Source of the DNA: Periplaneta americana
Lineage: Eukaryota; Arthropoda; Insecta; Blattodea; Blattidae
DNA length: 64,000 nt
Reading direction: 5' to 3'
Assembly (NCBI RefSeq): GCF_040183065.1
Contig: NC_091117.1
Location: forward strand, 108,492,001 to 108,556,000
The notes beneath the pieces were generated by a model. It searched no databases and was not told where the DNA came from. It was given only the letters and a program-made list of their open reading frames with translations. Below, piece by piece: positions 43,260 through 54,039 of this stretch. The position numbers were made by a program, and so were the translations under genes. Numbering within the stretch: the first letter of the stretch is position 1; the number at the start of each line of letters is the position of its first letter.

Positions 43260-43870
43260 TCAATCTTACTTATTTATAACTTTTAGAGAACCCGGAGGTT
43301 CATTGCTGCCCTCACATAAGCCTGACATCAGTCCCTATCCTGAGCAAGATTAATTCAGTCTCTACCATCATATTCCACCTCCCTCAAATCCATTTTAATA
43401 TTACCCTCCCATCTATGTCTCAGCCTTCCCAAACATATTTTTGCCTTTGGCCTCCCAACTAACTCTCTATATGCATTTCTGGATTCACCCACATGTGCTA
43501 CATGCCCTGCCCGTCTCAAATGTCTGGATTTAACGTTCCTAATTGTGTTAGGTGAAGAATACAATGCATGCTGTTCTGAGTTGTGTAACTTTCTCCATTC
43601 TCTTGTAACTTCATTCCTCTTAGCCCCAAATATTTTCTTAAGAACCTTATTCTCTCTCAAAGTGAGAGTCCAAGTTTCCCAACCATACAGAACAACCAGT
43701 AATATAAGTGTTTTATAAATTCTAACTTTCAGCTTTTTGGAAGCAGACTGGATGAAAAAAGCTCCTCAACCAAATAATAACAGGCATTTCCCATATTTAT
43801 TGTGTGTTTTAATTTCCTCGTGAGTGTCATTTATATTTGTTGCTGTTGTTTCTACTTCAACCTCTAAGGA
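43260..43870 (-). pseudogene. LINE C-terminal fragment (minus)
   Basis: The same family as 6041-6405 in the opposite orientation. LKVRIYKTLILLVVLYGWETWTLTLR precedes ENKVLKKIFGAKRNEVTREW, RKLHNSEQHALYSSPNTIRNVKSRHLRRAGHVAHVGES and KMDLREVEYDGRD. The tail (INLAQDRD) is near 43340, and ACTTACTTATAA-like 3' sequence lies near 43265. Confidence 0.9.
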
Positions 43871-44955
43871 ATAATGTGAATTACTATTCACTTAGCATTT
43901 GTACTGTTACTCGAAACGTATTTTTTTTTATTTTTTATTACACATTTATTGAATTTTTTTTTTAACTTTTTACAGGCATATTTGCATGCATATTTAGTAT
44001 TTTTTTGGGCATGAAATTCCAGCTCCTAATAATCAGCTGATATTACTTGATTTCAAAATGCACATGGCCAATTCTGGGAGATCTGGTGTTGCCGTTTACA
44101 TTCTAATACATTGGGCTGGAAAAGAAATGCCAAGTTGAAGTCGCTATCGATTTTAAATAATATCATGTTATGAGGACTTCACCTAGTACAAGAATAATTA
44201 TACAAACACATCTGAACTGGCCTGAATTTTCTAAAGAGTTTTTATTCCATGCAAAGGAGAAATGTGTAGTTAAATGATTCAATTTTCATTTCTGTATCTG
44301 TATTTATAATAAAATTTATAACCGTTTTTTGTTAATACAATATATATCGATTGTAACAAAGACAGCATCCATGGATAATAAGAAAGGCTGTGGAACACCA
44401 TATAAACTGCAGTTTCACTATTTTCGTGTATTATTTTCATTAATGTTGTAAAATAAAAGTATATGAATAATTTAAAATCAATTTATATTAAATGATAATA
44501 TGAACATGTTATAAAAGTCGTATTTACTTGTTTATAAAAAACTAATTTCAGGAAAATAGTTTTCCACCTCGCCACATTTGCTAAAGTCCTCAGAAAACGA
44601 TATAATTTCGTAACAGCACTTCTTTTGCAGTCCAGTGTACAGTTATGCAGTAAAAGTAGCAGCACTGTAAGGCGAGTACTAGCCAAATCTGTGGCTTAAG
44701 CCTAGCACACTGAGCTTCCATCCAGACAGCCCAGGTCATTCAAATGTCCATAGTAGAAATTATATGAAAGACAACATGAGTACATGTGACAAATTTCGAA
44801 TAATGAACACTGTTTCTTTAGTTGTAAGTATGAAAACTCGTCATAAAGCCAAATCATGGATAAAAATCTTAAGGGTTTTTGTATCTCTCTTTTTTTTTTC
44901 CCCCCTGCTTCCTAAATACTAAATAAAATTAATTACTGGATTAGTGTTTCCACTC
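43871..44955. other. AT-rich spacer, probable intron
   Basis: No transposon motifs. It lies on the 3' side of the candidate host exon at 44960-45160 and would be intronic for that minus-strand gene. Confidence 0.35.
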
Positions 44956-44959
44956 TTAC

Positions 44960-45160
44960 ATTACACATTTCCCTCACAAGGGCCTTTTCACCATCATCCA
45001 AATCGACAGCAACCATATCCAAGTCAGAACCTGCTGCTCCAAGAGCTTCAAGACCACCAGAACAACTCTCATGAGCTCCTGTTCCTCGTTCCAACTGTTC
45101 ACGAACTTCAAGCACCTGCAATGCTTGCACCACAGCTTCTGGACGGGAACTACCACAACT
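44960..45160 (-). CDS. Candidate internal coding exon of a host gene
   Basis: A minus-strand stretch of exactly 201 bp (67 codons) is bounded by a good acceptor, TTTGTATCTTTTAG, and a strong donor, GTAAGAG. It is open throughout in phase 0: SCGSSRPEAVVQALQVL, EVREQLERGTGAHESC, SGGLEALGAAGSDLDMV, AVDLDDGEKALVREMCN. Its base composition is near 50% GC in a region otherwise around 30%. It contains no transposon motif. The protein is helix-rich and acidic at the end. I cannot name it. The next exon in phase is proposed at 28339-28383. No upstream exon was identified within the window. Confidence 0.7.
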
Positions 45161-45396
45161 CTAAAAGATACAAATACATTTTTAAAAAATCTTAAATATA
45201 TGATACTAGCAGCAGCTGTGTCACAAACTACATGAAAAACCATGAGACATATTATGTAGAGCATAGTATGAAAATGCCATACCAAGGTGAACTTCTTGAA
45301 ATTAATGTAGGGATATGTATCAAATATGAATGAGGTCTCGCCCACCTCATTATATTTTGCTCGACTAGTATGACTAGTCAGTTTGTTTTTATACCA
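45161..45396. other. Intronic-type spacer upstream of the host exon
   Basis: AT-rich, with a polypyrimidine tract next to the acceptor (minus strand). Nothing else recognised. Confidence 0.4.
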
Positions 45397-45400
45397 TTAA

Positions 45401-45716
45401 GTACGAGAAAAATTCGTACCGGCACCGGGAATCGAACCCAGGACCTCTCAGCTGTGCACGCTGAGTGCTCTCTAACAGTTTAAAGAAACTGTTGTTGAAT
45501 ATGACCATAAAGTCATGTAATATGCGCTCCTGTACATATATGACGTGTATCGTCTCAAGTGCAGGCAGTAAGGCCGTAACACGATACTACGAGAGGAGTT
45601 CGGCCGGCGTCGTGAATCGGATCCCGGCATAGCCCAGTTGGTTAGAGAGCACTCAGCGCGCACAGCTGAGAGGTCCTGGGTTCGATTCCCGGTGCCGGTA
45701 CGAATTTTTCTCGTAC
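45401..45716. mobile_element. Element with tRNA-like inverted repeats (element B)
   Basis: The outer about 83 bp on each side are inverted copies, and each is a tRNA-like unit. The right copy reads CATAGCCCAGTTGGTTAGAG (A box), a paired stem CTCAGC/GCTGAG, then GGTCCTGGGTTCGATTCCCGG (B box). In the left copy the 7-nt loop is GTGCACA, which gives a GCA (Cys-type) anticodon after U33. The right copy has GCGCACA. Each outer edge also carries a short hairpin (GTACGA...TCGTAC). TTAA flanks both sides (45397-45400 and 45717-45720). The about 150-bp middle is unique. No transposase. Confidence 0.85.
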
Positions 45717-45762
45717 TTAATAGTATAATGTAGGGATGTTTTTGTTGAAAAAATATATTTCT

Positions 45763-46227
45763 TTATGCTCGACCATGCCGAAATGTAGTAATTATACATC
45801 TGATAGCAGTCCTTTAATGCATATCATTAAAGTACACCTATTCATTAAAGTTCAGGTTTTTGATTATTCTCGGATATGCAATCGAAAGACAACTAGCAAA
45901 AGTCACACAGGCTGGAAATCCAATACTGTCGCAGAAGGTTATGTTCTGTTACGATAATAATTAGCGTTAATTGTAAATAATATTCAAATAAATTCAATTT
46001 GTCATCTCGTTTTTCAATGTCGAATTCAATTTCAAGGTTATATCAAGTTTACTCTCTAGGTTATATCAAGGTCGTCGACATTCGTTGCCCGGAAAAAATC
46101 AATACTTTCGCGTCTGCGCACATCTCACAATTTACGAGATTGCACAAGGTCAGTTCACTCCCCACTCACATAAGAATAAAATGAATACTTATGAATAATT
46201 TCAAGTTAGAAATATGATCGAGCATAA
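45763..46227. mobile_element. MITE-like repeat, TTATGCTCGA family
   Basis: TTATGCTCGACCAT at 45763-45776 and the inverted ATGATCGAGCATAA at 46214-46227. The interior reads GCCGAAATGTAGTAATTATAC, a sequence I associate with a widespread insect repeat. No ORF. Target duplication not resolved. Confidence 0.5.
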
Positions 46228-46245
46228 AAAGTCGTATGAAACTTG

Positions 46246-46341
46246 CCTATAATGGTAATTAAGATGCTCATATGAAAATTATGAAACTCGCTTGCGCTCA
46301 TTTCATAAACATCCTCGCGTCTTAATTACTATCATTATAGG
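46246..46341. repeat. 96-bp imperfect palindrome
   Basis: CCTATAATGGTAATTAAGA at the left folds onto TCTTAATTACTATCATTATAGG at the right. The centre (ATGAAACTCGCTTGCGCTCAT) is itself nearly symmetric. It resembles a compact MITE. Confidence 0.8.
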
Positions 46342-46526
46342 CTCATTGTATAATGTACTATTTTAGTTTAAGTTACCATATTCCTTAAAAGAATGCTTCA
46401 AATACCCTTTGTTTTAGTCTACAACTTGGTGCAAATCTTGTCATAGTCCAACTCTTTAAAAAACACATAAGGAAACATAATTTGTAATCCATGTTGAATC
46501 TTTCGTACACTACTTGTAACACTTGA

Positions 46527-47925
46527 ATATAAATAATTGATTAAATGGTGATCTTACTCGTGTTAATTGTGTAAGCATGTGCGGCTTACAGCTGTTTCGG
46601 TGCTTCACATCATCCTCAGAGCCTACTAGATCTTGGCGTCATCTCGAACTTCAAACAAAGCAAAACTATTTCACACACAACAACAAATACTACGCCCAAA
46701 CAGAAGGATTGCCAATGGGATCACCCATATTTAGCATACTAACAGAGATATTTTTACACAACATAGAACAAACATACATACTCAACAATGAACACAACAA
46801 ATATGCAGACAACATAATATACTGGCACAGATACATAGACGACATACTCATACTATACAAAGGAAACAAACGACAAATACACAAACTACACCAATACATA
46901 AACAAAATACACCCAAAACTCCAATACACACTGGAACTCGAAAACAATAACTCCATAAATTTCCTAGACATCACCATAACAAAAGTTAACAAACACACTT
47001 TCAAAACATACAGAAAACCAACCACCACCACCACACACATACAGAACACATCTAATCACCCCACACAACACAAACATGCTGCATTCAGGACAATGGTATA
47101 CAGATTACTCAACATACACATGAGCCAACAACACTACAATGAAGAAGTGAACACAATCAAATACATAGCACAAGAAAATGGTTACAACCCAAACATAATA
47201 GACAACATCATAAGGAAGACAAAACAAAAACTCAACAAACACAAAAACACACAAAACACAACATAAACCCAAGAACACAAGAAATACATCACACTAACAT
47301 ACAAAAACAAAAACACACACAAGATCGCATCCTCATTCAGAAAACAGAAATACAACATAGCATACAGAACAGAAAACACACTACAAAGACATCTCAACGC
47401 ACAAACAACACAAACAAATAAATACAACCACATGGGCGTATACAAACTCACATGCAATAGTTGCTACAGTTTCTACATTGGACAGACAGGCAGATCATTC
47501 CAAACTCGATACAAAGAACACATTAAAGCAATAACCAGAGGACACAATACATCCACATATGCCGAACACATAACTAATGGTAACCACACATACAATAACA
47601 TAAATACAGACATGGAAATCCTACACATACAACCCAAAAACCAAAAACTCAACACACTAGAACAATATGAACTATACAGACACACTAAAACACACCCTGA
47701 TCAAATTCTCAACACACAGATCAATTTCAGAACACACACAGTATTTGACAGCACACTTCAACACTTTTCAACAATCGAACGCACCCACACAACAGGCAGC
47801 GAAGTTCGAGATGACGTCGAGATCTAGTAGGCTCTGAGGATGGTGTGAAGCACCGCAACAGCTGTAAGCCGCACATGCTTACACAATTAACACGAGTAAG
47901 ATCGCCATTTAATCAATTATTCATA
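46527..47925 (+). mobile_element. Penelope-like element 2 with 120-bp inverted flanks
   Basis: 46527-46650 and 47805-47925 are inverted near-copies. They contain TGCGGCTTACAGCTGTTTCGG on the left and its complement on the right, and extend from AATTGATTAAATGG to CATCTCGAACTTC. The ORF between covers the second half of the reverse transcriptase and the GIY-YIG endonuclease. As in element 1, the N-terminal reverse transcriptase is missing. Confidence 0.85.
46577..47827 (+). pseudogene. Penelope-like reverse transcriptase/GIY-YIG ORF with one stop
   Basis: One frame of about 417 codons with a single stop (TAA at 47264-47266). Reverse transcriptase motifs: EGLPMGSPIFSILTEIFLH (46705-46760), the catalytic HRYIDDILILYKG (about 46829-46865), NFLDITITKV and YRKPTTTTTHIQNTSNHP. 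The endonuclease has VYKLTCNSCYSFYIGQTGRSFQTRYKEH (47438-47521), then TYAEHITNGNHTY. The C-terminal residues, where an invariant Glu/Asn is usual, are HTGS-EVRDDVEI from the inverted flank. Activity is unlikely because the amino half is absent. Confidence 0.92.
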
Positions 47926-48179
47926 ATTTGTACATGTGAATTTGTTTTATTTCAAGCCTTCTTTTTTGTTTACCGTAATTTAGTCTTTCCTTCAAGTAAA
48001 TATGAAAATAGTAGGAGTATCCTAAGGTTTTACATAAAGAAAACCTATAATTATTTGTACAGTAAGTTACAGTCATGCTAAACATACAAAAACTCTCCCA
48101 TACAGCATAATAATTGACAGATTAAAATTTCCTTTGGGATTCTATGTTATCACTACATCACAGACAAAAAAAAATTGTT
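47926..48179. other. No recognisable gene
   Basis: AT-rich spacer without supported features. Confidence 0.4.
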
Positions 48180-48500
48180 ATAATATTTTCTTCTAAAGTG
48201 ATTCCATTGCCAACAATGGTACAGTGACTGACTGACATGTCGTGTTTTCACCATGTACTCAGTTGCTTGAGAGATCTTGGTGAGGTTACACTTTAATTAT
48301 GAAGGCTTCGCTTCCATAAGAGAGTACTGGTCATGTGAGAATGTTGCAGAGGCATAAGTCAGTATATTTTTGGATACATGAAGGCTTGGAAACGTTACTG
48401 ATGATGTATTTATTAATTTCCTGGGAAATATCTTGTTCATCTTCAAAAGATAATTTACATCTCAAATAAGTGAACACTATCCAGACATCCAGAGGCCCTC
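48180..48500 (-). pseudogene. LINE post-reverse-transcriptase fragment (minus)
   Basis: On the minus strand: YLRCKLSFEDEQDISQEINKYIISNVSK, then with a frame change PVLSYGSEAFIIKV. The spacing and wording (YLG..I....D...KI....; P.LLYGSE.W) are those of the region after YADD in RTE-like LINEs. Short and old. Confidence 0.65.
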
Positions 48501-49264
48501 CAAGAAGAATAGGACCTGGTTCCTCAGGAGGAGATTGCTACATTAATCAGGAGCATGCATGAAATACTATAAGCCGTAATTAATGCAAGATGTGGCAATA
48601 CATGCTTCTGAAGGTAAAAGAAAACTATCTATGAAGTACTGTAAACCAAACAGAAAAAGATGAGTGAATAAAAAATTACCGAGTTTTAATTAAAAAATTG
48701 TGTGTCATAATATTGATTACATGTTATCTGTGTCACTCTTGCATAATTCAATTCAACTCTTATAAAATTGCCTTTTAAGAAAAGTATTAGGCCTATAAAA
48801 CTTTTAAAACCTAATAAAATAATAGACTAGTTTTCATGAAACTCACAGAAGCATAAAATACATAGTTAATTTTTATGTAAAACTTAGTATATGTTAATCT
48901 CACTCCATTCTCTATTGAATATGCTTCGAGGTTTTCCACACAACAGTCATGGAAATACTGGATATGTGGGTTATGTAAATACCTGAATATCAGATAAAAT
49001 ACACTACAGTGTAAAAGGAAGTACATACTATGTTTCGTAACTTTAATTCGAACACAAACCTTTAAGCAATCAATGGGATTTCCTTATATTTCCTGTCATT
49101 TTCTTTTTTAATTTCAAGTGTTGTGATTTGTGTGCTGGTCCATATACAAAGTATACATACAAAGTGGCCCACATAAAGTGTTACAAGTTAGTTTCTCTTA
49201 AATGTATCAATAAAACTAAATGATGATTTTTCAAAACCTCATTAGAGGAGGGGGCCTTTCAGAC
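48501..49264. other. No confident gene
   Basis: AT-rich. A minus-strand stretch at about 48895-48975 could be read as an exon (TATTCAG acceptor, GGAGTGAGA donor) but has no family similarity. See rejected items. Confidence 0.3.
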
Positions 49265-49635
49265 TGTGTCATGGACGACATTCCATTGGGCTCCACTCAT
49301 CAGGCATGGGGGAGGTATGCAGTCCTCTTTTTTAGGGTTAAATATTTCATCTGGGTGGGTTTTTAGATTTTGGCTAATTGTCCGGGTTTTTAGGTCAAGT
49401 TTAAAATACGACATTACTAGTGAAGAAAAACATCTCAAACGTTTATACCAGTTACTTTGTTGTAACCGGAAACCTGCTAATCATTACAGTTAAGCAACAC
49501 TTTAGCCTACCCCACTTTAAATGCTCTCATGAACTTCCCTTTCTGTACTCTTTGACCGCAACATTATCAATGTTTTATTTTTGTAATGTTTGGCAGCTTG
49601 TGTCTTGTGTTTAAAATTGTCGCCACTAGGAAGCA

Positions 49636-52600
49636 ATGCTACATGTCGTCTTCTGGTTACTATTGCTTGCTGGCTGCCACCTTTCACAACTGTTTTTTGT
49701 TGTGCTTTGCACACTTGTAGTTTGTATGAGAAGAAATGCCGAAAAGAAGTGTAAATTTTCTGCTGTGTTACAAAAGAAGTGTCCTTGTTTTCGAAGAGGT
49801 GGAGATTATTTCGAAGGTGAATGCATGATATATAAAGCCGGTACATTTGTTTCAGTGTCGAATAAAGGAGGACTCAACTTGCAAGCACATCTGGATTGTG
49901 AAAAACATAAAAGAGCAGTTCAAGGAGAAAGTTCTTCTACAAAATTAACCGACTTCTTTGTAAAACCTGGCAGCAAATTGGAAGATGAATTAACTCCTAC
50001 AGAAGGAACTTTTACATTCCACACTGTTAAACACCACAATACGGAGTGTCCCAATTTGATGTATACACTCTTTGAAATACTATTTCACAGCAAAGAAATG
50101 AGTTAGAAATACGATTTTTGCGGTTTATGATTCAGAAGGCAGTGGAAAGCATAGAAACATCTATTTATAAACAAACATGGCAGTGCAATTATCGTTCGAT
50201 GAACGTAAGTGGATACTGAAATATTATTGGAAAGTGGAGAATGTTGTTGAGGCTCAACGATATTGGAGGGTTGAATTTGGAACACAACCACCAACAAGGT
50301 TAACTATCACAAGAATCCGAGACAAGTTTGAAGTCGATCAAACGGTGCAAGATGTATTGAAAGGACAGTGCAGAAGAAAGAGAAGTTTCATTGATAACAA
50401 GTGTTGATGCAGTCATGCTGGCTTCTGTACAATTCCCAAAGAAGTCAATGAGGCAATGTTCTCGTGAGATTGGTATCAGCAAATCCAGTGTTCATCGAAT
50501 TTTGCCAGCTCAAAAATGGAAGCTTTACATTCCGAGACTTGTCCACATACTAAATGAGGACGACCCAGATAGACTGAAATTTTGTGAATGGTTCTTGAAC
50601 ATATGTGATGAAAGGGAAGATTTTCAAGACTTAATTGTTTGGACAGATGAAGCCACATTTAAACTTAATGGCACAATTGTGTGTACTGGGCTAACAAAAC
50701 CCATGCATCTTTCAAGAAAAGACCATCAATCCTCCAGGAGCAACAGTATGGTGTGGTCTGTCTTCCAGAGGAATAATTGGGCTGTACTTTTGCGAAGGGA
50801 CTGTCATGGGTGAGTAATACCTGCAAATGTTGGAAACCATGATTCCACATTTTAATGACCTCTTTGAGAATGAAAATGAGTTTTACTTTCAATAAGACAG
50901 GGCTCTAGCTCACCATGTCAATGTGAGGAATTTTCTCGATCGCACACTCAATCAGAGATGGATAGGATGAAGAGAAAGTGCTGTGGAGTTCCCACCTCAA
51001 ACTCTGGATTTAATCCCTCCAGACTTCTATCTCTGGGGAGCTTTAAAAGACACAGTGTACGCCATAAAACCACAAACACTGGAGGGACTGAGTTCAGATT
51101 GAATATGCCTGTAATGATATTCTGTTAGCAACAATCCAGTTGATATGTTGCTCTGTTGTACATCGTTGTGTGTACTGTGGTGGAAGGGGGCATTTTGAAC
51201 ATGTACGGAATTAAGGAATACAAAACCACAAAAATCGTATTTTTGTCTCATCTCGTTGCTGAGAAATAGTGTTTCAAAATGTGTATACATCAATATGGGA
51301 CACTCTGTAGTTACAATGTGATGTGTGCACATCTGGCCTACTGAAGACGATGTTCCCAGATTCGGATATTGTGAAGAAGTTTTATTGTGGAAAAACGAAG
51401 AGAGAGGCAATTATAAACTCAGTGTTGATTATTTGGGAAATGTTTTAAAAACCTTTGAAGAAAAGGAAATACAGTACTTTATTGTGGAATTTCCACTGAT
51501 GAAATAACTATGGTTCAATAAAGCTCTTTCCAATAGTTATTCAGTATTTCGACTGGAAGAATGGTGGTTTGCAATCCATACGCGAAGGAAACTCTGGAAA
51601 GTAAAGGACTGGTTAAAAAATGCATAGCATTCACAGGTGATAACTGCAACATGATGTTTGGAGGGATACGATGGAATTCGGAAGGAAGAAAGAGTTACTG
51701 GTACACAACAAATCTTTAATTGGTGTGGAATGCCCAGCACACATTTTGAATAATTGTGTTCATCAAGCAACAGACACTCTGGATGTTGATGTTGGAAGTA
51801 TTATTTTCAAGATATATCAGTACTTTCACATCTTTACAGTGTGAACGGAGCAGTTAAAACAATATTGCGAATTTGTAGACATTGAGTACAAAAAAACTGT
51901 TATCTTATAACAAGACAAGGTGGTTGTCATTATTTCCAGGCATCTCTCGACTCATTAACATGTTTTCAGCTCTGAGGGCATTTCTGTGTTGTTTGGGTAA
52001 AGGGAGGTAATTCATAAAAATGAATTTGGAGACAAATGAAAATTGAACTTGGAACTCATATGGCAAATAATTTTCTACACAAATAAAACACATCAACGGC
52101 TAGTATTCTTTCGATTTTTGCACACTCACTTATATAATTTAACTTGTCTGTTCATCTGGGGAACAAAATTCCACCTGCACAAAAAATGACTTATCCCCCT
52201 TTACCTGAACACCACAGATTTTTTCCTTTCACTCAATAAGCCACCAACTGTGTTAAAAGAGACAGTTTAGTGAATTATATTTAATTTGGAGTTTCACTCG
52301 TATATTTCAGAACGTGAAAGGGAAAATAATCCAGCTGTGGAGATTCTGAAAATCCTCATTCGTGTGCAGGACATGCTCACTGAATATAAGAGCAACAACT
52401 TTATGTCTCTCAAAGTTAAGAGCCTTCTAGTAGAAAACTGTAAGGAGGGTCTTGGTGCCAAGTATTACAAATTCTATGCTAAGATGGCTTATATGACAGT
52501 TGCATAGAGTATCTTGAAAATTGGTTGGAGCTCATGAAAGAGATGTCGTACTTCATTTGGCTGTCTCTTAGTGAATCACTTGACTGGGACAAAGTATAAT

Positions 52601-53072
52601 CTTCCATCAAATTTCTCTTGGATAGGGATGTCTCCATAGATCATGTAAAATGCTTTGATCAATTCTGCAACCTCAAGAATCAACACAAAGATGAGTTTGC
52701 TAATCTTCAGACACAACAGAAGTGCACCAAGTATTTTGAGTCCTCTAACACTGTATGCCACTCAGAACTTTTGAAGATTGCACTGTTTGTTTTCGCTATT
52801 GCATCACATAATGCAAATACGGAATGCATTTTCTCTTTCATGCAAAGTCAGTGGAGCAAAGAAAAAGGAAACATCTGTGGAATCAGTGCAAAGTACTGTA
52901 CTGTATATTGCTAGTTCAGTATAATTATAAGCATGTTACTTGCAAAGAGTTTCAGAGCTATCTTTTAAGTAATAAGCAATTATTGAACAAAATCAGATCT
53001 ACAGAGAAATATGTTTGGGCCAGTCAGAGTCAGAAAGGTGGACAAAGTGTATCTCAAAGTGACAGATCATAA
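49636..53072 (+). pseudogene. hAT-like transposase pseudogene (ZMYM/ZBED-type), interrupted
   Basis: An N-terminal zinc-finger-like segment is open in one frame: KCKFSAVLQKKCPCFRRGGDYFEGECMIYKAG, then GGLNLQAHLDCEKHKRAV (about 49745-49920). STKLTDFFVKPGS and GTFTFHTVKHHN follow, cut at 50041 by a complete Tc1/mariner element. After 51310 the decayed core appears (TDD/GDNCNMMFGGI, VECPAHILNNCVHQA), then TRWLSLFPGISRLINMFSALRAFL (about 51913-51985). The C-terminal part is ELLKIALFVFAIASHNANTECIFSFM (about 52765-52845). Stops are frequent after the insertion. It may be a domesticated-type relative or simply a hAT remnant. No hAT ends were found. Confidence 0.8.
50042..51307 (+). mobile_element. 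Complete Tc1/mariner-superfamily element, 1266 bp, about 85-bp TIRs
   Basis: Inverted ends CGGAGTGTCCC and CAGAGTGTCCC remain similar for about 85 bp (to TACGATTTTTG). TA lies at 50040-50041 and 51308-51309. It contains a transposase in two or three frames. The start is ATG 50177 (MAVQLSFDERKWILKYYWKVENVVEA). [36 protein letters not shown] follows from about 50393. Then come the first catalytic block [11 protein letters not shown] (about 50641), a second block FQ*DRALAHH (50889) and a third, LDLIPPDFYLWGALKDTVY (about 51005-51062). One frameshift near 50395 and at least three stops. Confidence 0.93.
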
Positions 53073-53283
53073 GGTAAAATTTTTGTAACAATATAGGATA
53101 CCAAAATATTGAAATTGTGGGTAATTTTTATTGTTTTTTTTTTTTTGTGATTTATAATTAGAGTCATAGTTATAAGATTAAATTATAACCAATTCACTTG
53201 TTTGTATCATTATTTTGATATTTGAGGTTAAGAAAATTACTACTAGCAATATTTCACAGCTTCAAGTCTACACATTATACATA
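53073..53283. other. AT-rich spacer
   Basis: Nothing supported between the hAT-like pseudogene and the following MITE. Confidence 0.4.
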
Positions 53284-53535
53284 TGAAGGGTACATGGAAA
53301 TAACGATCAAGGCCCATTTTATAAAGTTTCGAGAAAAACGAATTTTAAAGTTTAAGCACTTAATACTTTGGTATGTGTGTATTTAACAGAAATTGACGTA
53401 GTGGAATGTCAAGAACGATGATTTCTTATTACTAGCTAGACCACATGATAGTACTTCTTTTCCACTATAAGATAGCATTATTAACTCAATTTCGATTTTT
53501 TATGGACCTTGATCGTTTTTCCCTTGTACCCTTCA
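53284..53535. mobile_element. 252-bp MITE
   Basis: TGAAGGGTACATGGAAATAACG at the left and the complement of GTTTTTCCCTTGTACCCTTCA at the right are inverted ends extending about 35 bp. TA lies at 53282-53283 and 53536-53537. No coding capacity. It was probably moved by a Tc1/mariner-type transposase. Confidence 0.85.
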
Positions 53536-53537
53536 TA

Positions 53538-54035
53538 TATCAGTATTGTATGTGATCTATGATAGCGATCTGTTCGGAAGTAGGTGTGCTTATCAAAATA
53601 TGGCAACCCTAAATTACAGCGTGTTTGAAAAGAGATACTAAATAAGTAATAACAATTAAGCTATTACCATGGCAGTCCACAGATTTAAAATTGGTTGTGA
53701 AGATTTATTAATTATCTAGAATAGTCTCGTTCAACCAGTGGTCTGCATGTGCCCCTTGAACTGATTTTTCTGGCTCTCGACCTTTTCATACATTTTTATA
53801 ATAATTATGTATAAACTAACAAGAGAAAATGTAAGTTAGATTTCAGTGAAAATTTTACATTCAAGTCTTGCAGTTTCCGACAGACGGTGGTTCATTCAAT
53901 TAGAGTTTTAAGATTTTGTATTGTAAGTACCATATCTCTTTGGACCCTTAACGTTTACAAAAAATGCAGATTATATAAAACTATCCAAGGCAGAGGATTC
54001 TGCTTAAAGTTGTGTTATTTCTAACATTTAATATA
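53538..54035. other. No recognisable gene
   Basis: AT-rich without supported features. Confidence 0.4.
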
Positions 54036-54039
54036 GTTC

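Noticed and set aside
48880..48980. Possible minus-strand exon (RYLHNPHIQYFHDCCVENLEAYSIENG)
   Set aside because: An acceptor-like and a donor-like site exist, but there is no composition contrast, no recognisable family and no matching partner exon.
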